Positions 52,326-59,584 of a stretch of DNA of 64,000 nucleotides are shown here, piece by piece (positions within the stretch are counted from its first letter, which is position 1; each line of letters begins with the position of its first letter). The DNA comes from a virus: IMG/VR virus record IMGVR_UViG_3300027749_000102, positions 1 to 64,000 of that record; one strand, given 5' to 3'. The notes under the pieces were generated by a model. The model did not search any database, was not told the origin of the DNA, and worked only from the letters and a program-made list of their open reading frames with translations. The translations under genes were made by a program, and so were the position numbers.

Positions 52326-53864
52326 ATGAAAAAAATAGAAGAAAAAATTATACAACTTGAAACACAAATACTTGAGACCCAAATCATACAAGAAAAAGAG
52401 TTGTTATTAACCGAAATGAAAAAGATTGGGATTGAAAAACTTCCTTACTCTTACTCCGCCCTCAAAACATTTATTGATCCACAGACAATGAAATTACATT
52501 ACACAAAGCATTATTTTGGCTATGTGGATAAATTAAATGACGCATTGTCTAAAAAGAAATATGGCGATTTAGAGTTAGAACAAATTATCAAAAACATAAG
52601 TCGTTATGATAAAACAATCAGAAACAATGCCGGTGGGGCCTTTAATCATGCGTTGTTTTGGAATTTTTTAACCCCAACACCAAAAAAATTAGGAGGTGAA
52701 CTCTACAAAAAACTCACAAAACAATACGGGACATTTACGGCATTCAAAAAAGAATTTGATAAAGTTGCCAAAGAAAGATTTGGTTCTGGGTGGGTTTGGT
52801 TGGTATTAACTGCAAAGAACACATTCAAGATTATGTCTACACCAAATCAGGATAATCCGTTAATGAATGTTATTGAAGGTGGCGGATTCCCATTATTGGG
52901 ATTAGATGTTTGGGAACATGCTTATTATTTGAAATATCATAACAAGAGAGATGAATATATCACAAACTTTTGGAAGGTAGTAAATTGGGATTTTGTTTCC
53001 AAGATGTATGAAATGAAAACTGAAACAAAATTAATGGAATCCGTTAATTTTGAAAAATTATTGACCGAGTCTGTTGAAGCAAAATTCTGTGAACCTAAAG
53101 AAGTTTTATTTTATAAAGAATTAATAAACAATTCTCAAATTAAGAAAATATATCAAAACGGAGTTACAGATTCATTAAAACAAGTATTCCACCAATTTTG
53201 GGTAGATGGAACAAGTAGTGAAATGGCAGGATTTTATGGTGTTGAATCAAAAGAAGGTAGGTCAATATTAAATAATCTTAATACAAACTTTAATACGTTT
53301 TGTCTTCTTGTTAAAGCAGTTAACAAAGAAATTATAAAAATTGGAAAAGAAGAAAAAATGTTTGATTTTTCTAAAAAAGAAAAAAGAACAGTATCTGAAA
53401 TCACAAGATTTGTTAAAGCATTAGACCATTTCAAAAAAAATATTTTTACCAAAAATAATGAAGATTTTCTTAATATTATTAGAGTATTAAAGAAACTATG
53501 GGATAGAGGTCAAAAATCTGAAGATAATGTATTAAATAAAGTAGAAGATTATTTTGAAGGAAATGCCAAATTAATTAAAGTTGGAGGACATGGACAAAAA
53601 AATGACGCCATTAAAGGTATTGATTTGAAAATAGAAATGGATGGAAAAATCCATACCGCACAAGTAAAACCATATTCAAATACATCACTTGATGGTGATA
53701 AAGTTAAAATATATGATACTGGAAATGTTAAACCATATAATGTAGATTGGTTAATTTTTATTCAAACTAAAACAAAGAAAATTTTAATATTTAAAAATAA
53801 TCCAATAAGTAATGAGAATGTTTATGTATTTAAGATAAATTCTCTATTATACGAAATAGAATAG
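52326..53864 (+). CDS. Mn/Fe superoxide dismutase domain fused to a nuclease-like C-terminal region
   Basis: 512 residues. A short coiled N-terminus (1-35) is followed by a complete Fe/Mn SOD domain (about 36-230). All four metal ligands are present: His58 (LHYTKHY), His108 (AFNHALFW), Asp194 and His198 (GLDVWEHAYY), plus RFGSGWVWLV and FWKVVNWDFV. Gln175 in STPNQDNPLM suggests the Mn-type active site. Residues 230-512 are unrelated to SOD. They are helical to about 400, then carry VEDYFEG, GIDLKIEMDG (Asp433) and TAQVK (Gln446, Lys448), an arrangement like a PD-(D/E)xK nuclease with Gln replacing Glu. This second assignment is tentative. Preceded by a TATTTAT motif; the connector-like gene follows. 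Confidence 0.85.
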   Translation: MKKIEEKIIQLETQILETQIIQEKELLLTEMKKIGIEKLPYSYSALKTFIDPQTMKLHYTKHYFGYVDKLNDALSKKKYGDLELEQIIKNISRYDKTIRNNAGGAFNHALFWNFLTPTPKKLGGELYKKLTKQYGTFTAFKKEFDKVAKERFGSGWVWLVLTAKNTFKIMSTPNQDNPLMNVIEGGGFPLLGLDVWEHAYYLKYHNKRDEYITNFWKVVNWDFVSKMYEMKTETKLMESVNFEKLLTESVEAKFCEPKEVLFYKELINNSQIKKIYQNGVTDSLKQVFHQFWVDGTSSEMAGFYGVESKEGRSILNNLNTNFNTFCLLVKAVNKEIIKIGKEEKMFDFSKKEKRTVSEITRFVKALDHFKKNIFTKNNEDFLNIIRVLKKLWDRGQKSEDNVLNKVEDYFEGNAKLIKVGGHGQKNDAIKGIDLKIEMDGKIHTAQVKPYSNTSLDGDKVKIYDTGNVKPYNVDWLIFIQTKTKKILIFKNNPISNENVYVFKINSLLYEIE

Positions 53865-53870
53865 TCAATA

Positions 53871-53877
53871 TATTTAT
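53871..53877 (+). promoter_or_regulatory. Candidate late-promoter motif (ATATATTTATAG)
   Basis: TATTTAT core 19 bp upstream of the gp13-like gene. Confidence 0.45.
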
Positions 53878-53896
53878 AGATAATATAGTTATAATT

Positions 53897-55021
53897 ATGG
53901 CAGTTATACCAGAACCAGAAAGGTCAAAAATTTATACGAGAATCAAACATCTCTTAGGTGCACCACTTAGAAGTGTGGAGGTTGAAGATGAAATGATGGA
54001 TTCTTTAATGGAATTATCTATTCAAGATTACGAAGAATATATTCTACAATGGCTAATTGATAGTCAATGGGTTAACCTTGTTAATTTGAATATGAGCGAG
54101 AAATCTGTTGCTAAAGCATTGGTAACAAGAACAATGGATTTTGAACAACAATTTTCATACTCATACTCTAAAATTGTAGGTCTTCAAACTATGGGTCCTT
54201 GGGTACTTAAAAAAGATTATTTTACTTTAAGTGCTAACACACAAAACTATGAAATTCCTGCAGGAAGAGAGGTTAATGAATTATTATGGTTTAGTGACCA
54301 AGCTTGGACGGCATTTGGATTAGGTGGAGTTTCTGGATTTGGAGCTGGTGTAGGACTTGGTGCTGAACAACCAGGATTTGCTCAAATGGGTAATCAAGGT
54401 TCTTATTATATGATGTCAGGATTTGATTATTTAATTAGAATGCAAGAAGCCAACATTCTTAATAGAATATTAGGTGGATCTTTAACTTATAGAATTACAG
54501 GATTACCTGATGGTAAAAAAAATATTTTCTTATATAATACTCCAGGTGGTAAATTTAGTTGGAGCACTTATAGCAACTACGTAGGAAAGGCTGTTTGGTA
54601 TTGGTATTATGATGTCGGTCCTGATGATAGAGCAGCATGTTTAAAGGCAAATAAAGACATTATTTTATTACCTACTGATGTTCCTCTTGATGAATTATCG
54701 TGGGAAGATTTGAATGTCCCTGCTAAACAATGGGTTAGAAGATGGTTTACGGCATACGTGAAAGAAACTTTGGCGAGAGTGAGAGGAAAATATAGTGGAA
54801 ACTTAAAAACTCCTGATTCTGAAATAACAATGGATTACCAAAGTTTATTAACTGAAGCTAAAGATGAAAAATCAAAATTGTTGGAAGAATTAACTGGCGC
54901 TGAAGGTTGGTTAACAAGGTTAAGACCAGAAAAGGTCATGGAACGCGAAGCCCTTATTGCGGAAAATCTAAATAAACAAATGAAGTTCAGAGCAATGCCT
55001 CGTCAAATATATGTAATCTAA
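53897..55021 (+). CDS. Probable neck/head-completion protein (gp13-like)
   Basis: 374 residues. The N-terminus (RIKHLLGAPLRSVEVEDEMMDSLMELSIQDYEEYI) looks like a connector-type helical bundle. A Gly-rich loop (about 138-160) follows, then aromatic beta segments, and the C-terminal LARVRGKYSGNL, LLTEAKDEKSKLLEEL section resembles T4-like gp13 neck proteins (T4 gp13 is 309). I consider this likely rather than certain. It has its own TATTTAT motif and is followed 4 bp later by a small protein, presumably a neck partner. Confidence 0.6.
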   Translation: MAVIPEPERSKIYTRIKHLLGAPLRSVEVEDEMMDSLMELSIQDYEEYILQWLIDSQWVNLVNLNMSEKSVAKALVTRTMDFEQQFSYSYSKIVGLQTMGPWVLKKDYFTLSANTQNYEIPAGREVNELLWFSDQAWTAFGLGGVSGFGAGVGLGAEQPGFAQMGNQGSYYMMSGFDYLIRMQEANILNRILGGSLTYRITGLPDGKKNIFLYNTPGGKFSWSTYSNYVGKAVWYWYYDVGPDDRAACLKANKDIILLPTDVPLDELSWEDLNVPAKQWVRRWFTAYVKETLARVRGKYSGNLKTPDSEITMDYQSLLTEAKDEKSKLLEELTGAEGWLTRLRPEKVMEREALIAENLNKQMKFRAMPRQIYVI

Positions 55022-55025
55022 TTTT

Positions 55026-55361
55026 ATGGCAATAGTAAAAACAATACCCTCAAGAAGAATTATTAACGGAATGGCAATTGATACATCAGAAGTTTCAATG
55101 GTGTCTGAATTAGATTATCGTACAAATGGAGAAGAATGTATAATTGTTAGAGGTATTCCATTTTCTGTAATTATTCTTGACTCAAGAACTACTGACCATG
55201 TTGTAATTAAATCAATGACTCATCTAACAATCAAACCAGATGTTGGTAAGATTGATGAAGATTATGATGAATTAGTTATGGATAGATTCGCTTGTGTTGA
55301 ATTTAGATATGTTGGAGGTAACTGGTACATACTTTCCAGTGACGGATTGAAAGGTTCTTAA
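55026..55361 (+). CDS. Small virion-associated protein downstream of neck gene
   Basis: 111 residues, beta-rich. The segment VVIKSMTHLTIKPDVGKIDEDYDELVMDRFACVEFRYVGGNWYILSSDGLK is a pattern I associate with short structural proteins of large Bacteroidota phages, but I cannot name a family. It is coupled to the gp13-like gene (4-bp gap) and converges with the DNA polymerase gene, whose stop lies 15 bp away. Confidence 0.6.
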   Translation: MAIVKTIPSRRIINGMAIDTSEVSMVSELDYRTNGEECIIVRGIPFSVIILDSRTTDHVVIKSMTHLTIKPDVGKIDEDYDELVMDRFACVEFRYVGGNWYILSSDGLKGS

Positions 55362-55376
55362 AGTATTTTATCTCCT

Positions 55377-58154
55377 TTAAATATATTTTTCCCACCCTTC
55401 TTCAGCCAAATGATACATATAAAAAGGATTTAATCCTCTTTTTACCCAATAACTTAATTCCTGTTCGGTAATATCCAAAACATCTTTTTGTAAATCATCT
55501 TGGTCTCCATCACCTAATGGATGTCCATTAATTAATTCACATTGTGCTGTTGTAAAAATACCTCTTTGTTCTGGATCCGTAACAAGTAATCCGTTTCTAA
55601 CATCATCTTGAAACACAACCATTAAAGGTTCCATTCTTTTATTAAATGTTGCTATTGCTTTTGGAACATTATAATCACCTGTTAAATTAGGATTTTTATC
55701 TAAAATATCTTTATCCAACATATAACAATTAATCTGAATCCCTGCTTCTACAATAGTAGGTTTACGAGTAGTTTCAAATAAAAATTCTGATTGATTTGTT
55801 ACATTAACTTTTTTTTCTACGGCTTTCACAACGTCACCTTGTGATGCCTTTGTTCCATTATTAACATAAAATATAACATCTCCTAAATTAACATTTAACT
55901 TATTTTGTATTGCCAATTCCATATGAGCCATGCGACTCATACTATTCCCTGACTTAGTTTTTGTATTTAATCTCGCCTTATAATCTTCAATACTTAATTT
56001 AACTTTTGCTCTTTGAGCAATCTTACTTAACGCAATTTCTTTATCAAATATCTTTTGAAGATATTCATAATAATATTCCACAAATGCTTTTCCATTACCT
56101 TCCAATAACAACTTAACACCCTTATCCAAAAATTCTTCAATATACAATGGAAGTTTTTTAGATTTTATACTATTGCCAGTTAACTTTATCTTTCCTTTAG
56201 CATCCATAACGGCATAATTTTTTCTGGCAAGATTTATACATGACGGCCATACACCATCGGTATCTAACGCCATTTCGCCGCGCATGAATACATCATTATA
56301 TTCTGCAACATCTGCCTCAGGTCCATAATACTCCTTACCCTCTTTAACTTTCCAATTTAATCCACGACCAACATAAACTCGGTCTTTGGCTTCATCGGGA
56401 GTAGAAAAGTTTACACCGTCAGTGTCCATTACTAACGGAACATATCCTTTTTTCATAAAGAATTTTAACATCTGCCTTAAGTATTGTCTCGCAGTACAGG
56501 TAATTTGTTCACCCATAAACATATCACCCCAAGCATAAACCTGTGGTGCGGACAATGCTCCAAACATACTGTTTATAAAAATCTTAATAGGTAACTGTTT
56601 GTTTCCATATGATGCTGATTTATCTGGATCGGTTACATAATACTTCTCTGCAAGTTCTTTATATTTGATACGAGTATTACGGAAATAACTTAACATACCT
56701 TTCATCGCGCCTGTTACATCACAATCAGGGAAAACATCATGTACAAGTTGAATAGAGGGGTATAGAGAGGAGAAATCCAGTTTAAGTACATTCTTACTAT
56801 AACCAACCTTAAGTAGTCTGGAAAGACCTCCTACGAAGTCTGTCTTTGATTCTTTGGCGGGTATTGCTAATCCATGTTTATGAGAAAACGCTAACATTAG
56901 CATTTTCCAGAGGGTAGCTGTGCCCATTGTTGATACCCTTTCATATGTTGTTGGAATCATCGCAGCCAACAAGAATGAACCCTGATTAAATTCTTGGTCA
57001 ACTTTTAATGTTTCATCCAAATCATCATCAAGGTACATTTCAACCAACTTATCACCAGTAATCTTCTTATATACACCAGGAAACTTTATATCCAAATCTT
57101 GATAATCTACCGCCTTCTTATATTTTCCGTTATTAATATTTAACCAATATTCTTCTCTATTTAAGAACATCTTACCAATATTCTCGTGGTCAATATAAAC
57201 ACGGTCAGCAGCCTCAGCGTTAATATATTTTGTAATGTATTTTAAACCCGCGGCTTTAATACTTGAGTTAATTGCTTGTGCTCTCCGAACGGCATGGATA
57301 ATATCAATTACATTATAACCCCAAATTGAAGTTTGGGTAAAACTCTCAACTTCATTTGCGAGTTTTAACATACTATCCTTTCTTGTAAATGAATGTTGTG
57401 GATGTAATGACCTACAAATCTTTTTTGGGTCAAGATTTAAAATTCTACACCTTTCAAATATCCAATGCCAATCAAAGTTTGCCGAATTATATCCACCAAT
57501 AATACTTGGTTTAAGTTCGTCAATAACTCTGAAGAATTCAATGATAGCATTTCTTTCTTCGGATTCATCCATACACTCAATCACTCTATGATATCCTTTA
57601 TTTGTTTTAATTCCAATCATAAAGATACGTCCGTCCTTTGGGTCAAGAGCAGTAGTCTCCAAATCATAAACAAGTCTTGTGACTTCATTATAATTCTCAA
57701 ATCCTTTGAATAATCTTTTTTCTTTTGAAATTAAATATTGTTCTACAGGAGGTAGAACAATTATCTTATCTTTTGTCTTTTCACCCCACGGATCACAACC
57801 ACCATCTCTAAAAAATTGAATAAGTTCTCTATAACCATTTAGGGATCTAACCATGAAGGTCATACCTTTTTGTAATCTTTCATTACCATGAGTTTCTAAC
57901 TTATCTATGGTAATACCATATTTTGTCATGGCAATTTTTTGGGCTTCTTTAGAATCTCCATAAAACTTTATACCACGTAAATCTCCCACCCATGCGAATG
58001 CTATAAATGAGTCCTTTCGGATTTCTTTTCCTTTACCGGGTATTTCTTTTATTTTAAAAATGGAATTTGATGCATAGTCATACTCAATTGCAACTATAAA
58101 TTCTTCAGGATCATTTCCGTGAAGGAAAGATTCTATATCTTCATTAGATATCAT
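55377..58154 (-). CDS. 43: Family B DNA polymerase (gp43-like)
   Basis: 925 residues (T4 gp43 is 898). The 3'-5' exonuclease motifs are Exo I YDLETT (Asp164, Glu166), Exo II GYNSANFDWHWI (221-232) and Exo III around VDYQDLDI. The polymerase has motif A DFSSLYPS (460-467), motif B KIFINSMFGAL (about 523-533) and motif C MDTDGVNF (Asp577, Asp579). Motif C has Gly where DTDS is usual; both catalytic Asp are intact. The C-terminus lacks an obvious sliding-clamp peptide. Upstream lie a palindrome (58183-58199) and a TATTTAT motif. The gene converges with the plus-strand neck genes. Confidence 0.93.
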   Translation of the reverse strand: MISNEDIESFLHGNDPEEFIVAIEYDYASNSIFKIKEIPGKGKEIRKDSFIAFAWVGDLRGIKFYGDSKEAQKIAMTKYGITIDKLETHGNERLQKGMTFMVRSLNGYRELIQFFRDGGCDPWGEKTKDKIIVLPPVEQYLISKEKRLFKGFENYNEVTRLVYDLETTALDPKDGRIFMIGIKTNKGYHRVIECMDESEERNAIIEFFRVIDELKPSIIGGYNSANFDWHWIFERCRILNLDPKKICRSLHPQHSFTRKDSMLKLANEVESFTQTSIWGYNVIDIIHAVRRAQAINSSIKAAGLKYITKYINAEAADRVYIDHENIGKMFLNREEYWLNINNGKYKKAVDYQDLDIKFPGVYKKITGDKLVEMYLDDDLDETLKVDQEFNQGSFLLAAMIPTTYERVSTMGTATLWKMLMLAFSHKHGLAIPAKESKTDFVGGLSRLLKVGYSKNVLKLDFSSLYPSIQLVHDVFPDCDVTGAMKGMLSYFRNTRIKYKELAEKYYVTDPDKSASYGNKQLPIKIFINSMFGALSAPQVYAWGDMFMGEQITCTARQYLRQMLKFFMKKGYVPLVMDTDGVNFSTPDEAKDRVYVGRGLNWKVKEGKEYYGPEADVAEYNDVFMRGEMALDTDGVWPSCINLARKNYAVMDAKGKIKLTGNSIKSKKLPLYIEEFLDKGVKLLLEGNGKAFVEYYYEYLQKIFDKEIALSKIAQRAKVKLSIEDYKARLNTKTKSGNSMSRMAHMELAIQNKLNVNLGDVIFYVNNGTKASQGDVVKAVEKKVNVTNQSEFLFETTRKPTIVEAGIQINCYMLDKDILDKNPNLTGDYNVPKAIATFNKRMEPLMVVFQDDVRNGLLVTDPEQRGIFTTAQCELINGHPLGDGDQDDLQKDVLDITEQELSYWVKRGLNPFYMYHLAEEGWEKYI

Positions 58155-58182
58155 AATATATTTTTTAGATTGACCTATTTGC

Positions 58183-58199
58183 TTTCACAATATGTGAAA
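58183..58199 (-). promoter_or_regulatory. Palindrome in the DNA polymerase leader
   Basis: TTTCACA-ATA-TGTGAAA, perfect 7-base arms, located 29-45 bp upstream of the polymerase ATG and downstream of the promoter candidate. It could be an operator or, in RNA, a leader hairpin. T4 gp43 is known to repress its own translation through a leader hairpin. Confidence 0.5.
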
Positions 58200-58212
58200 T
58201 TTGTCTTCCTCT

Positions 58213-58219
58213 ATAAATA
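58213..58219 (-). promoter_or_regulatory. Candidate promoter motif for DNA polymerase (TATATTTATAG)
   Basis: TATTTAT core 58 bp upstream of the polymerase ATG, the longest gap of the set. Confidence 0.35.
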
Positions 58220-58244
58220 TAAAATTTATTGTTTAATAATCAAA

Positions 58245-58625
58245 TTAGCAACAAGCACTTTCTGAAATAAAACTATCTTGGATATTGATAAATAACTCTT
58301 CTCTGATAGGTAAAATTAAACTACCCTCATCATTCTTAATTAAAAATTGTCCCTGAAACCTACCAACAGTATTTGTATCTCTTGAGTTAAACTGATAATA
58401 AATGTAATATTCTGGTTGAGCCCCATCTTCAGCAAAAATAAGTGGAACAATATAACAAGGTGCCGAAACAATTTTCGGAATACCGTTATAAACATCCACC
58501 ATTGAGAAAAAAATCTTGGATACTTCTAAGTCTTGCATTAATTGGATATAACCCGCTCGCCCATCTCGAACTATTTGCATTTTCAAAACTGGTAACGTTG
58601 CATTCTTCTTAATGTACCACTCCAT
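58245..58625 (-). CDS. Conserved-looking small protein upstream of DNA polymerase
   Basis: 126 residues, beta-rich, ending in a Cys pair (ISESACC). The central part CYIVPLIFAEDGAQPEYYIYYQFNSRDTNTVGRFQGQFLI looks like an immunoglobulin-like or jelly-roll strand series. I do not recognise a named family. A TATTTAT motif lies 16 bp upstream, so it is probably a late, possibly virion, protein despite adjacency to the polymerase. Confidence 0.6.
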   Translation of the reverse strand: MEWYIKKNATLPVLKMQIVRDGRAGYIQLMQDLEVSKIFFSMVDVYNGIPKIVSAPCYIVPLIFAEDGAQPEYYIYYQFNSRDTNTVGRFQGQFLIKNDEGSLILPIREELFINIQDSFISESACC

Positions 58626-58641
58626 ATTTTCTTGTTTATTA

Positions 58642-58648
58642 ATAAATA
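58642..58648 (-). promoter_or_regulatory. Candidate late-promoter motif (ATATATTTATTA)
   Basis: TATTTAT core 16 bp upstream of the 126-residue gene, in the divergent gap with the RHH+HNH cassette B. Confidence 0.4.
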
Positions 58649-58677
58649 TATTGTAAATTTGTTTTATAGAGTATAAC

Positions 58678-58702
58678 TTTTCATACTTTATACGATATTT
58701 AT
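58678..58702 (+). promoter_or_regulatory. Promoter/operator region of RHH+HNH cassette B
   Basis: Contains TTTTCATACT (58678-58687), the 10-mer shared with the orphan RHH gene, and GATATTTAT (core 58696-58702), 5 bp before the RHH ATG, the same element and nearly the same spacing as cassette A. Confidence 0.45.
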
Positions 58703-58707
58703 AGTAT

Positions 58708-58860
58708 ATGAAACCAAGAAAAAAAGAAGAAGATAAAAAAATTAAATTTGCGATTAGTTTAGACCCTAAATTATTTAAACGAATGGAAGAAGATATTACT
58801 AATAAATCAGGGCTTATTGAAAAATTACTTAGAGAACACTATGGAAAAAAAGATTTGTAG
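58708..58860 (+). CDS. Ribbon-helix-helix small protein (cassette B)
   Basis: 50 residues. A Lys/Arg/Glu-rich start, a strand KIKFAISLDP, a helix KLFKRMEEDI and a second helix SGLIEKLLREHYG give an RHH fold. It is clearly related to the product at 24406. The last 20 bases overlap the start of the HNH gene in a different frame, with the TAG stop inside the HNH codons for Cys-Ser-Lys-Cys, exactly as in cassette A. The cassette runs opposite to the flanking minus-strand genes. Confidence 0.75.
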   Translation: MKPRKKEEDKKIKFAISLDPKLFKRMEEDITNKSGLIEKLLREHYGKKDL

Positions 58861-59584
58861 TAAATGTAAAATTGAAAAAGATGTTTGTGAGTTTTATGTT
58901 GATAAAACAAAAATAGACGGGAAATATTCTTGTTGTAAATTATGTAAAAAATCTTATTCTAATACAAGAACTGACGAAATAAAAATATACTTAAAAAAAT
59001 GGAGGCTAGATAATCCTAATTTTGGTAAAGAGTATCGTAAAAAAAACCCTAATTATGTTAAAGAATATTACCAAGATAATAAAGATATTATGTTATCAAG
59101 AGTTAAAAAACATTATCACGATAATAAAGAAAAAAATTTGGACAAATTAAGAAAACGTAGTAAAGAATATTATGAAAATAATAAAAAAAACCGTTTAGAA
59201 TATAGTAAAATTTATCGTAAAAATAACCATAATAAACGCAATGAATATGTTAAAAATAGAAAGTTAACCGACCCCATTTATCGTCTATCGTCTATAGTAA
59301 GAAATAGAATAAGAACATTTCTTAAATTAAAAAACATAACAAAAAATAACCCCACATTTAATATTGTTGGTTGCCCGCCAGAATTTTTAAAAGAATATTT
59401 AGAGAAACAATTTACTGAAGGAATGACTTGGGAATTAATGGGTCAAGATATTCATATTGACCATATAATGCCTTTATCTTCCGCAAAAACTAAAGAAGAA
59501 ATTTATAAACTTTGTCATTATACAAATCTTCAGCCCTTATGGGCTGAAGATAATTTGAAAAAAGGAGCTAAGATAAAATCTTAA
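58841..59584 (+). CDS. HNH endonuclease with N-terminal zinc ribbon (cassette B)
   Basis: 247 residues from the ATG at 58841 (MEKKICSKCK). An upstream in-frame ATG at 58817 exists, but the start chosen matches cassette A. Zinc ribbon Cys6/Cys9 and Cys32/Cys35; Lys/Asn/Tyr-rich middle with repeated Lys-Glu-Tyr-Tyr-x-x-Asn units; then FNIVGCPP, EYLEKQFTEGMTW and the HNH core HIDHIMPLSSAK with HYTNLQPLWAEDNLKKG. The C-terminal third is nearly identical to cassette A while the middle has diverged. The stop overlaps the convergent HtrL-GT gene by 4 bp. Likely a homing-type endonuclease. Confidence 0.88.
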   Translation: MEKKICSKCKIEKDVCEFYVDKTKIDGKYSCCKLCKKSYSNTRTDEIKIYLKKWRLDNPNFGKEYRKKNPNYVKEYYQDNKDIMLSRVKKHYHDNKEKNLDKLRKRSKEYYENNKKNRLEYSKIYRKNNHNKRNEYVKNRKLTDPIYRLSSIVRNRIRTFLKLKNITKNNPTFNIVGCPPEFLKEYLEKQFTEGMTWELMGQDIHIDHIMPLSSAKTKEEIYKLCHYTNLQPLWAEDNLKKGAKIKS

